The notes under the pieces are model-generated. The model was given only the letters and a program-made list of their open reading frames with translations. It ran no database searches and had not been told where the DNA came from. Positions 1-8,003 of a DNA stretch of 49,447 bases are shown here, in pieces. The stretch is taken from contig CAIXIP010000217.1 of NCBI GenBank assembly GCA_903919535.1, forward strand, positions 1-49,447, in the 5' to 3' direction. Position 1 is the stretch's first letter. Each line of letters begins with the position of its first letter. A program made the position numbers and the translations under genes. Source of the DNA: an uncultured Bacteroidota bacterium (lineage in GTDB: Bacteria; Bacteroidota; Bacteroidia; 2-12-FULL-35-15).

Positions 1-909
1 GAATCGGTTCAAAATTTACAAACTTTCATTAATAATGATTTTGTAGATTGTGTAAAACTGATCTATGGATCAAAAGGACGAGTTGTAGTTACAGGTATTG
101 GCAAGAGTGCAATTATCGCTCAGAAAATAGTTGCTACGATGAATTCGACAGGAACTCCTGCAACTTTTATGCATGCTGCTGATGCTATTCATGGTGATCT
201 AGGAACAATACAACAAGAAGATATTGTTATTTGCATTTCGAAAAGTGGGAATACTCCGGAAATAAAAGTATTAGTGCCGCTTTTAAAAAACAGTGGAAAT
301 AAATTAATTGCCTTAGTTGGCAATGTTAATTCATACTTAGCGCAACAGGCGGATTATATATTAAATACAACTGTTGATAAGGAAGCTTGTCCTAATAATT
401 TAGCACCAACTTCCAGCACCACTGCACAAATGGCAATGGGAGATGCATTGGCTGTATGTTTGTTAGATTGCAGAGATTTTTCAAGCAAGGATTTTGCTAA
501 ATATCATCCAGGTGGAGCGTTAGGAAAAAAATTATATTTGAAAGTTGGGGACATTTCTACTCAAAATCAAAAGCCACAGGTTAAACCCGATGATTCAATA
601 AAATCAGTCATTCTGGAAATTTCATCTAAAAGATTAGGTGCAACTGCAGTTATAGATAACGACACGTTAGTTGGTGTAATTACCGATGGTGATTTAAGAA
701 GAATGCTTGAAAAGTCTGATTCGATAGCAAATTTGAAAGCATCTGACATTATGAATAAAACTCCTAAAAGAATTGAAGCTGATGAATTAGCAGTAAATGC
801 CATGCAGCTGCTAGAGCAATTTAATATCACTCAATTGATAGTGACAGAGAATGGAAAGTACCATGGCTTTGTTCATTTGCACGATCTGTTAAAGGAAGGA
901 ATAATTTAA
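1..909 (+). CDS. kdsD: Arabinose-5-phosphate isomerase, KpsF/GutQ family (5' end cut off)
   Basis: This enzyme interconverts ribulose 5-phosphate and arabinose 5-phosphate, the first step towards Kdo for lipopolysaccharide. The ORF track starts at 139, but the frame is open to base 1 and the upstream codons read VVVTGIGKSAIIAQK, a conserved part of the SIS sugar-isomerase domain, so the gene runs in from outside the window. About 302 residues are visible against a family length near 320. Visible motifs are GIGKS (residues 32-36), the phosphosugar-binding SKSGNTPE, and HPGGALGKKL at the end of the SIS domain. Two CBS domains follow, one around LGATAVIDND and one around IMNKTPKRI. A GT2 gene follows after 7 bases, so they are probably co-transcribed. 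Identity is secure; the true start cannot be seen. Confidence 0.95.
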   Translation, partial: ESVQNLQTFINNDFVDCVKLIYGSKGRVVVTGIGKSAIIAQKIVATMNSTGTPATFMHAADAIHGDLGTIQQEDIVICISKSGNTPEIKVLVPLLKNSGNKLIALVGNVNSYLAQQADYILNTTVDKEACPNNLAPTSSTTAQMAMGDALAVCLLDCRDFSSKDFAKYHPGGALGKKLYLKVGDISTQNQKPQVKPDDSIKSVILEISSKRLGATAVIDNDTLVGVITDGDLRRMLEKSDSIANLKASDIMNKTPKRIEADELAVNAMQLLEQFNITQLIVTENGKYHGFVHLHDLLKEGII

Positions 910-916
910 TCTGTAC

Positions 917-1633
917 ATGATAAAAATTGCAGCAATAGTCCCCGCTTATAACGAAGAGAAAGCTATTGCGGCTGTTGTGAATGACATTAATACTATATCA
1001 CAATCACAAAATTTTTCAATTACTGTTGTTGTTGTGAATGATTGTTCAACAGATTCTACCTCCGAAATCATTTCAAAATTAAATTGTATTGCATTAAATC
1101 TTCCAATAAATTTAGGTATCGGAGGCGCAGTTCAAACAGGATTTAAATATGCTTTTGAAAATGGCTTTGACTACGCTATGCAAATTGATGGTGATGGCCA
1201 ACACCCTGCATCAGAAATCCCAAAATTGACTACTGCAATAATAGAAAATGAATTGGATGTTGTAATCGGTTCTCGTTTTATTTCAAAAGAAGGATTTCAG
1301 TCTTCTATTGTAAGACGATTTGGAATAAACTATTTTAAATGGCTAAATCGCTTATTTGTTGGCGTTACAATTAATGACAGCACTTCAGGATTCAGACTCA
1401 TTAACAAAAAAGCTCTAGAAATTGTGAGCAATTATTATCCTGACGAATATCCTGAGCCCGAAGCAATTATTTTGTATTCACTAAATAAATTAAATATCGG
1501 TGAGGTAGCAGTAAATATGAAAGAACGACAAGGTGGCGTTTCTTCTATCAACACTTTTTCATCCATCTATTACATGTTTAAGGTAACATTGGCTATTATT
1601 TATACATTTATAAGAATCAAATTCAAGAAATAA
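917..1633 (+). CDS. Family 2 glycosyltransferase, polyprenyl-phosphate sugar synthase type
   Basis: This is a cytoplasmic GT-A fold glycosyltransferase of the DPM1/polyprenyl-phosphate glycosyltransferase type, which usually loads a sugar onto a lipid carrier. Visible motifs are the N-terminal VPAYNEEKAI, the nucleotide-binding VVNDCSTDST, the metal-binding DGDGQHP and the VIGSRF motif. At 238 residues it lacks the C-terminal membrane segments found in some relatives. It lies 7 bases after kdsD and 4 bases before a DUF2304 membrane protein. GT2 followed by DUF2304 is a recurrent pair, and the small protein may anchor or assist the transferase. The donor sugar cannot be read from the sequence. 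The family assignment is confident and the substrate is unknown. Confidence 0.9.
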   Translation: MIKIAAIVPAYNEEKAIAAVVNDINTISQSQNFSITVVVVNDCSTDSTSEIISKLNCIALNLPINLGIGGAVQTGFKYAFENGFDYAMQIDGDGQHPASEIPKLTTAIIENELDVVIGSRFISKEGFQSSIVRRFGINYFKWLNRLFVGVTINDSTSGFRLINKKALEIVSNYYPDEYPEPEAIILYSLNKLNIGEVAVNMKERQGGVSSINTFSSIYYMFKVTLAIIYTFIRIKFKK

Positions 1634-1637
1634 AAAC

Positions 1638-1976
1638 ATGGCAAGAATTCAGATCATCGCAATTGCAATAAGTATTTTGTTTTTGCTTTATATCGTAAGA
1701 TTAATTATTAAAGGTAAACTTCGAGAAGAATATTCAATTGTGTGGATCATATGTACAATTATATTAATTGTATTTTCTTTTTGGAGAAATGGCTTAGAAG
1801 TAATGTCAAAATTACTTGGTGTTTATGAAGCACCTAACCTTATTTTCACGGGAGCTATTTTTGCAATCTTGATCTATCTTTTGCACTTAAGTGTAATTGT
1901 ATCGAAATTACACTCCCAAAATAAACAATTGGCACAAGAGATTGCTTTATTAAAAGAAAAACTTAAGAAAGAATAA
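1638..1976 (+). CDS. DUF2304 domain membrane protein
   Basis: This small 112-residue protein has three hydrophobic segments, at about residues 5-24, 34-51 and 68-90, and a charged C-terminal helix ending in LAQEIALLKEKLKKE that looks like a short coiled coil. The layout and the motif REEYSIVWI match DUF2304 proteins, which commonly sit directly after a GT2 polyprenyl-phosphate glycosyltransferase. Here the GT2 gene ends 4 bases upstream, so the two are almost certainly one transcript. The family has no established biochemical role as far as I know; a partner or scaffold function for the transferase is inference from gene order. The next gene is convergent and ends 6 bases beyond the stop, with no clear terminator between them. 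Confidence 0.85.
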   Translation: MARIQIIAIAISILFLLYIVRLIIKGKLREEYSIVWIICTIILIVFSFWRNGLEVMSKLLGVYEAPNLIFTGAIFAILIYLLHLSVIVSKLHSQNKQLAQEIALLKEKLKKE

Positions 1977-1982
1977 TAATTT

Positions 1983-4349
1983 TTATTTGACTTTAGATTT
2001 CTCATCCTTTGCCCAATTCAAATTCCCTGCGGCCAACTTATGTTGTGGATTTATTTTTAATGCTTTTGTAAGGAAATTTATGGCGTTGTCGTATTGCTTT
2101 AATTGTATATATGCAACTCCCATATTAGAATATGCATCAGCATAATCGGGTTTAATCTTTATTGCTTCCTGACAAGCTGAAATACATTTCTCAAACAAAC
2201 CTTGATTGTAATAAGCTAGACTCAAATTCAAATAATTTTCAGCAGTAGGCTTTGCATTAACATTTGCTTCAAGTTGAGAAATTTGATCACGTAAATTCAG
2301 CGCCAATGCCAAATTATTTTTAGCCAATTGAAAATCAGGATTTATTTTTATAGCCTGTTGACAAGCTTCTATTGCTTTATCGTATTGTTTCAATGCTGTG
2401 TATGCAGATCCAATATTATTATATGCCTCAGCAAAGTTTGGTTTTAATTTAAGAGCCGATTCCGCTGCTATTATAGAATTTTGATACCTGCCGGCTTGAT
2501 AATTCATTAAACTTAAATTCAAAAATTTTTCAGCTGTTGGAGCTTTATTTATTTCATCTTCAGCAATTTCAATTTTCCCTTTTTTATTTTTGCTAGCCTC
2601 TAAATACATTATCGCCTCAGGATTACTTGGAATAACCAAAAGTGTATTTTCTGCTAATTCCTTGAGTTTTTCCCAATCCCCTGTTTCACTATACACTTTC
2701 ATTAAAAGAGAACGTGAACCAATATGCGCACCCGAAAGTTCAATAGCTTTTGTTAAATTAGGAATAGCCTCAGAAAGTCTTAATTGTTCATACAAATACT
2801 TCCCATAAAAATACCAGGTTTCAGGATAATTCCCTCCAATTTCTATTGCATGTTTAAAATATTTTTCGGCTGATGTTTTATCCCCTGTAGCTGATTTCAA
2901 AACACCCATATTTATGTTTAAATATGAGTAATTAGGCATCATCGTAAGAGCCTTTGTAAAATATTTTTCTGCTTCAGGATAATCACCTTTTGCCATTTTA
3001 GAAAGCCCGTAATTCATCATCCCTCTTGCATTACCTGGGCTCTTTACTGTAACATCATACCATAAACTTTCATCATCATTCCATACTTCATTGCGCTGAC
3101 GAGTTCCATATGCATAACCCATAAGAATTATTGCAACAAGAATAAAAAGAATTACTTCAAATTTGACAATCAGCTTTCCAAATCTCTTTTTTTGTTTCAT
3201 CGCGACTAAAGCAATGGTCCAACAAACACTTATTACTAATCCAACAAATGGAAAATATATCCGGTGATCATTCAACACTTCAGAAAAAGGGATAATACTA
3301 GAAGTTGGAATCAACGCAAGAAAGAACCAAAGAATACCAAAACTAATCGGTCGTAATTGTTCTTCCTTCGAAAACCAATAAGCGATAAGTAACATAGCAG
3401 AAATAAATGCGCATCCAATAAAAAATTTACTATTCCAGATATTGTCTAATGTCTGCCAATCAGTATCAGCACTTAGGCTAATTGGGTAAAAGAATGTTGT
3501 AAAATAATGCAGAATGACATAAGGTTGAGTAATCAAATAATTGAACACAGAAGTTCCGCCAGAAATCCATGTTTTAGGAGTATAATGGTCCACAAGCAAA
3601 TACATAAAAGCGCAAAAAACAAATGCAGGTAGTGAGCTTTTAACAGTAGAAATAAGCTGACCAGCATATTGTTTTCGTAATAAATTATTTAACCCGACTT
3701 TTTGCTCAAAAAACAAAATATAGAAAAACAAAATTGGCGCGAACATCACTGCTGATGGTTTTGCCAAAGCGCCTATGCCGATTGGAATTAAATAGAAAAA
3801 TGTTTTTTTGCAAAATGGTGAAAACACATAAAGTACAAAACCTAAGATCACAAAAAAGGTAGATTGAATATCCGAGCGGGCAATAATATAATTAACAGTT
3901 TCGGCATTTGCAGGATGTAACAAATACCAAGCAACAGCAATCGCAGCAATATTAAAATTCCAAGTGTTTTTAAAAGAGCTATCAAGTATTTTAAAAATTA
4001 AAAAGAACATTAAAATGCCCTGAAGAATAAATAAAATAAAAGTTGAAAGATGAAAATAAAACAAATTATATCCATTGCCCATCCAATAATCAATAGCAAG
4101 AGAGGTGCTTACAATTGGCCGATACGATTGATTTGAAGGCAAAGAACTAAAAGTGGTTCCATCTTTAAAAAATAAAGGAATATTTTTAATATCCTGAATA
4201 AATAAATTGTTTTCTATAGTATGCGAATCATCAAAATGAAATGAATTGTTGAAATGGTTGGAATAGGTTAAGGTTACCAATAAAATAAGCACAAATAAAC
4301 ATATAAGTGTTTTTCCTTTGGGTAACCCTATAAACAAATTATAAAACAT
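1983..4349 (-). CDS. TMTC-like membrane glycosyltransferase with C-terminal TPR repeats
   Basis: This 788-residue protein has about 400 residues of polytopic membrane domain followed by about 350 residues of TPR repeats. The first loop carries FHFDDSHTIENN, the acidic-pair motif of GT-C mannosyltransferases. RPIVSTSLAIDYW and LLHPANAETVNYIIARSD match conserved stretches of eukaryotic TMTC O-mannosyltransferases and their bacterial relatives. The TPRs, presumably periplasmic, have the usual A-Y-N-N-G/A pattern; the last two units form composite repeats of about 100 residues. By homology the membrane part would transfer a sugar from a polyprenyl-phosphate donor to a protein or glycan, and the GT2 gene nearby could make such a donor, but both ideas are inference. 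A 267-residue paralogue of the TPR part lies 1.3 kb away on the opposite strand. Confidence 0.8.
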   Translation of the reverse strand: MFYNLFIGLPKGKTLICLFVLILLVTLTYSNHFNNSFHFDDSHTIENNLFIQDIKNIPLFFKDGTTFSSLPSNQSYRPIVSTSLAIDYWMGNGYNLFYFHLSTFILFILQGILMFFLIFKILDSSFKNTWNFNIAAIAVAWYLLHPANAETVNYIIARSDIQSTFFVILGFVLYVFSPFCKKTFFYLIPIGIGALAKPSAVMFAPILFFYILFFEQKVGLNNLLRKQYAGQLISTVKSSLPAFVFCAFMYLLVDHYTPKTWISGGTSVFNYLITQPYVILHYFTTFFYPISLSADTDWQTLDNIWNSKFFIGCAFISAMLLIAYWFSKEEQLRPISFGILWFFLALIPTSSIIPFSEVLNDHRIYFPFVGLVISVCWTIALVAMKQKKRFGKLIVKFEVILFILVAIILMGYAYGTRQRNEVWNDDESLWYDVTVKSPGNARGMMNYGLSKMAKGDYPEAEKYFTKALTMMPNYSYLNINMGVLKSATGDKTSAEKYFKHAIEIGGNYPETWYFYGKYLYEQLRLSEAIPNLTKAIELSGAHIGSRSLLMKVYSETGDWEKLKELAENTLLVIPSNPEAIMYLEASKNKKGKIEIAEDEINKAPTAEKFLNLSLMNYQAGRYQNSIIAAESALKLKPNFAEAYNNIGSAYTALKQYDKAIEACQQAIKINPDFQLAKNNLALALNLRDQISQLEANVNAKPTAENYLNLSLAYYNQGLFEKCISACQEAIKIKPDYADAYSNMGVAYIQLKQYDNAINFLTKALKINPQHKLAAGNLNWAKDEKSKVK

Positions 4350-4480
4350 AGTAAATTTTGATGGAAGATAAAATTAATAAAAATAACGAATAGTTAACTA
4401 AACTATTTCTTCTAAATTTGGATACACAAAAGGTTCCAAATGGACACTAAATTAATTCAGAACTAAATACAAATTCGTTT

Positions 4481-4488
4481 TATATTTG
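4481..4488 (+). promoter_or_regulatory. Possible Bacteroidota -7 box upstream of the acyltransferase
   Basis: TATATTTG matches the TAnnTTTG consensus exactly and sits 42 bases before the ATG at 4531, giving a predicted leader of about 35 bases. No -33 TTTG is visible at the right distance. A second match, TAAATTTG, lies at 4413-4420. In such AT-rich DNA single matches are weak evidence. Confidence 0.35.
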
Positions 4489-4530
4489 ACAATCACAATT
4501 TTTTAGTGAAATACATTTTGGGTAGAAATT

Positions 4531-5602
4531 ATGATCAAACCACTTACTTCATTACGATTTGTTTTTGCCCTTATGGTTTTTCTAAGCCATATGAGTTTTT
4601 TAGTTTCAGATAATAACCTAGCTTTTAAGGAACTTTATTTTCGTTTTTTTTTACGAAGGTTATATTGGAGTAGGCTTCTTTTTTATGTTGAGTGGTTTTA
4701 TTCTTTCTTACACATACAAAAACGCATTACTATCAGAAAATGTCTCAAACAAAGAGTTTTATTTTAAACGATTGGCAAGAATTTATCCGCTTCATATTAT
4801 AACCCTTTTAATTTCAATACCAATTTATTTAATTGAAGTAGGAATCAATACCCCAATTTTTACGAAGCAATATCTTTCAAACATCTTTTTACTCCAAAGT
4901 TTTGGAACAGACCGATCCTATTTTTTTTCAGGTAATGCCTTATCCTGGAGCATTTCTAATGAACTGTTTTTTTATATTTTATTCCCTTTCATTATATTAT
5001 CTTTTTTTCATTACAGACACTTTACAAGAATTCTTTTATTTGTTGGTTGTGTTATAATTATTTTGATGATACCCCAAACAAAAGGCGGAGTTGACGAACA
5101 CTCCTTTTTTTATATAAACCCACTAACCCGTCTGGTTGATTTTGCATTAGGAATTTTTCTTTATGATGTGTATTTGTTTTTTAAAAACAAAAGAATAGAA
5201 CATTATGCATCATTATTAGAAATTTTATCTGTAATAACTATTATTATCTTTATTTACTTCAACCCTGAAATGCCGCAAGCCACCAGATATTCCTGTTACT
5301 ATTGGCTACCCATTTTTTTTCTAATTTTCTCCTTTTCATTTCAGAAGGGAATTATTTCAATTTTACTCTCAAAAAACTGGTTTGTCATTTTAGGTGAAAT
5401 AAGTTTTAGCTTCTACATGTTTCATCAACTTGTTATAAGATATTACACTCAACTTAATATTGATTTTTTTGAAATTCAGAACCCATTTTTTTCAATGTTA
5501 ATAGTGTTTTTTGCTAGCCTAGGCATTAGTTATTTAAGTTATTATTTAATAGAAAAGCCCGCAAATAATTTTATTCTAAAAAAACTAATAAGGACAAGTT
5601 AA
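4531..5602 (+). pseudogene. Acyltransferase family 3 (OatA/OafA-like), frameshifted in a T9 tract
   Basis: The ORF track splits this into 4531-4767 and 4685-5602, but both pieces belong to one acyltransferase-3 gene. Frame 1 begins IKPLTSLRFVFALMVFLSHMSF, with the family's R/H region around RFVFALMVFLSH. It goes out of frame in a run of nine T at 4644-4652. With eight T the reading continues FRFFYEGYIGVGFFFMLSGF, the canonical second-helix motif of this family, directly into the second ORF. The repaired protein is 356 residues, the normal length, with about ten membrane segments. Members O-acetylate or otherwise acylate cell-surface sugars. The cause could be a sequencing error, a recent mutation, phase variation by slippage, or transcriptional slippage; the sequence cannot decide. 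Neighbouring genes concern glycans, which fits. Confidence 0.85.
4644..4652 (+). repeat. T9 homopolymer at the acyltransferase frameshift
   Basis: Nine consecutive T lie between TTTCG and ACGAAGG. Removing one T restores a single reading frame through a conserved family motif. Tracts of this length are typical sites of replication slippage and also of homopolymer-length sequencing errors. Confidence 0.9.
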
Positions 5603-5628
5603 ATAAACGACATCTAACCATTTTAATG

Positions 5629-5636
5629 TAATTTTG
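5629..5636 (+). promoter_or_regulatory. Bacteroidota -7 box of the TPR gene
   Basis: TAATTTTG is an exact TAnnTTTG match. It covers the TTG that the ORF track uses as a start codon, which argues that the real start is the ATG at 5661, leaving a leader of roughly 18 bases. No -33 TTTG is visible. Confidence 0.5.
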
Positions 5637-5660
5637 CACTCACGAAAAAAAAGATTCCCT

Positions 5661-6437
5661 ATGGAAAATGCTAATAAAAAAACTGTTCAAGAAAAACAAA
5701 AAAAACTATTACGCTTTTTGTTTATTTCCCTTTTGCTCATTTTACCCTTAGTATACCTCTTCTATAAAACCAGAAATAAAGAAATTGCTCAAATTCAGCA
5801 AATTGATCAACCTAAAACTTCTAACATTCAAGAACTCGAGAATTCAGTGAATGCTAATGCTAGTTTCGAAAATTTACTAAATCTTTCAATGGCATACATA
5901 AACAATAAAATGCCAGGGAAAAGCATTGACCCATTGAAAAAAGCTCTAGAGCTAAATCCAAAAAGTGCCATTGCCTGCAATGATATAGGTGTAGCGTATA
6001 TTATGTTAGAACAATATCAAAATGGAATTGATGCTTGTACAAAAGCTGTTGAGCTTGACCCGACATTTCAACTTGCGAAAAATAATTTAAAATGGGGAAT
6101 TGATGAAAAGAATAAAGTTATAGCTGCGTTGCAAGTTCAGGAGCAAACAGCTAAGCAAAAAACTAATATTGAATTTTATATTAATTACGGACTAAATTAT
6201 TTACGAATTGGCAATTATGATAAAAGTATCGAAATATGGAATAAAATATTTGATATCGACCCTAAAAACACTCAGGCATTAAATAATATTGGCATAGCTT
6301 TCATGATGAAATATCAATATGATGATGCAATTGTTCTGTTCAAAAAAGCAATAGAATTAGACCAAAATAACCAGCTGGCAAAAAATAATCTGGCCTGGGC
6401 AATGGATGAAAAAAGTAAAAATTCAATTAAAAAATAA
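5661..6437 (+). CDS. Membrane-anchored TPR protein, paralogue of the TMTC-like protein's C-terminus
   Basis: I choose the ATG at 5661 (258 residues) rather than the TTG at 5634, because that TTG lies inside a -7 promoter-like box. A single hydrophobic segment (FLFISLLLILPLVYLF) near the N-terminus suggests an inner-membrane anchor with the TPRs outside. The rest is two composite TPR units of about 100 residues, each closing with a line such as AKNNLAWAMDEKSK. The same closing line, GNLNWAKDEKSK, ends the 788-residue TMTC-like protein, and the opening LENSVNANASFENLLNLS mirrors LEANVNAKPTAENYLNLS there. It is therefore a duplicated TPR module that stands alone. The role is probably protein-protein contact; the partner is unknown. 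Confidence 0.8.
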   Translation: MENANKKTVQEKQKKLLRFLFISLLLILPLVYLFYKTRNKEIAQIQQIDQPKTSNIQELENSVNANASFENLLNLSMAYINNKMPGKSIDPLKKALELNPKSAIACNDIGVAYIMLEQYQNGIDACTKAVELDPTFQLAKNNLKWGIDEKNKVIAALQVQEQTAKQKTNIEFYINYGLNYLRIGNYDKSIEIWNKIFDIDPKNTQALNNIGIAFMMKYQYDDAIVLFKKAIELDQNNQLAKNNLAWAMDEKSKNSIKK

Positions 6438-6459
6438 TACTCGAAGATAATTTTTTCTG

Positions 6460-7866
6460 TTATTTTTCTCGATCAATAAGGCCAAAATAATTGGTGCTTT
6501 TATTTTTAAACCTTTCAAAAGAAACATTTTTCTTCAGCACCAGAAAAATTTGAAATATTATTATTACGAATAATATTAAGACTGGAATTATTCTACTAAA
6601 ATGTGTAACCGTCAATGCAAATTTACTGGTAACATCTCCATTGTGTATTAAAAAATAAAAGCTGGGCAAACAAAACAACACACCAATTCCTACCATAAAT
6701 GGAATATACTTTTTATAAAAAACACCTTTTTCTTTTAAAATTGGGAGTAATGCCAAGAGTGGCAAAACAGACGTAAACTGATATTCCCAAACAGTATTGT
6801 AACTTAAAAAAAATGTTAGAGATATTCCCATTAGCAATAATAAAGTACTTTCCAATCGTATTTTTTTATCCCCAATAAAGCCAATAAAAATTGATAAAAA
6901 CAAACTTAAATAGATTGGAATTTTATAGATCCAAGATGCAGTTGCATGTCCGACAATAACATCAATGAAAACTGGCAATGAAAAAACATCAATATGGATC
7001 AATTTATAATCAGATTGCGCAATAAGGTTGAGCCAATGGATACTGTTGTCTTTCATATATTCATTCAACACAAAATTGTTTTTATAGATATTCAGATTTT
7101 CTTTTATAAAATCAAAATCGGATGCAACATTAATGATCTTATTCCATCCTATCCCTTGGGGATTAAGCATTGGAATTGAAATAAAGGCGAAAGAAACCAC
7201 ACCATAAATTAATAAACTTTTAATTGTTGTTTTTCTCGTCTCCTTCATTATTAAAAGCAATGGAAGCATCAATAAAACAATTGGTTTTGTAAAAAAAGAA
7301 ATTAGCAGACCTAAAAAAAGTTTATTCGTTGCTTGTTTATCATTATTACCATAAGTAAGTTCAACTAACCCAACCATTATCAGTGTAAGTGCAAGTACTA
7401 AAGGAGCGTGCATATTTCCAACATACAACATCCAATAAGTGGGAAATGCGCAAATCAGAAAGAAAAAGGCAATTTTTTTATTAAATGTGTTGTTGGTTGT
7501 TTTGGAAATAAGGTATGCACAATACCCCATAATACAAATCGAAAAAATGCAGAATACCCAGTAGCTTGTCCATGGTGAGAAAAATGAAAACCAGGAAGCG
7601 ACAAAAACACTAAATGCTGGGTGAGCTAAATACCAGGTTGAATAGGGCCCATAAGCTGTCCCTCCCCAGGTATCAAATACGCTGCGATTTTCAAGAAGAT
7701 TCAAAAATGATTTTGGCACAGCAAAATAATCAATGCCCTGCACGTTAGCATGTTCAGCGCCAAAAAAAAACATATTCAACCAACCAAAATGCAATGAAAG
7801 CAGTGTGATTAGCAGAGAAGTGCCAATAAAATAAGGTAAGATCTTTGATAAATTTTCTTTCATCAA
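6460..7866 (-). CDS. Polytopic GT87/DUF2029-like glycosyltransferase
   Basis: This is a 468-residue integral membrane protein with about ten to twelve predicted helices. After the first helix, the loop GIDYFAVPKSFLNLLENRSVFD resembles the acidic first loop of GT87 (DUF2029) polyprenyl-phosphate-mannose-dependent transferases, and YLAHPAFSVFVASWFSFF continues that pattern. The assignment is by pattern only and is tentative; another GT-C family is possible. It lies convergent to the TPR gene and divergent from tatC, in a block rich in sugar-transfer genes. The C-terminus is basic and probably cytoplasmic. Substrate and product are unknown. The start MMKEN precedes the first hydrophobic helix closely, which supports it. 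Confidence 0.6.
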   Translation of the reverse strand: MMKENLSKILPYFIGTSLLITLLSLHFGWLNMFFFGAEHANVQGIDYFAVPKSFLNLLENRSVFDTWGGTAYGPYSTWYLAHPAFSVFVASWFSFFSPWTSYWVFCIFSICIMGYCAYLISKTTNNTFNKKIAFFFLICAFPTYWMLYVGNMHAPLVLALTLIMVGLVELTYGNNDKQATNKLFLGLLISFFTKPIVLLMLPLLLIMKETRKTTIKSLLIYGVVSFAFISIPMLNPQGIGWNKIINVASDFDFIKENLNIYKNNFVLNEYMKDNSIHWLNLIAQSDYKLIHIDVFSLPVFIDVIVGHATASWIYKIPIYLSLFLSIFIGFIGDKKIRLESTLLLLMGISLTFFLSYNTVWEYQFTSVLPLLALLPILKEKGVFYKKYIPFMVGIGVLFCLPSFYFLIHNGDVTSKFALTVTHFSRIIPVLILFVIIIFQIFLVLKKNVSFERFKNKSTNYFGLIDREK

Positions 7867-7984
7867 CTATTAGTATTTCCAAGGTTCATTAAGATAAAAA
7901 ACATCCTCACGATTAAATGTGAGAAAAACCTTCTGTTTCCAAAAATACAAATATTTCTTTCTATAAGAATACTATTATTTCTAT

Positions 7985-7992
7985 TAACTTTG
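7985..7992 (+). promoter_or_regulatory. Possible -7 box of tatC
   Basis: TAACTTTG matches TAnnTTTG and lies only 11 bases before the tatC ATG, which would give a very short leader of about five bases. A TTTC at 7958-7961 is a poor -33 candidate at slightly too long a distance. Confidence 0.4.
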
Positions 7993-8003
7993 CGACTTAT
8001 TAT

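Noticed and set aside
4531-4767. ORF of 78 residues as a separate small gene
   Set aside because: It is the N-terminal part of the frameshifted acyltransferase; after the T9 tract the frame reads basic, non-conserved residues.
5634-5660. TTG start of the TPR gene in the ORF track
   Set aside because: The TTG lies within a TAATTTTG -7 box and would be upstream of the transcript; the ATG at 5661 fits better.
6438-6459. Possible terminator between the TPR gene and the GT87-like gene
   Set aside because: Only short AT pairings (ATAA/TTAT) are visible, without a stable stem.
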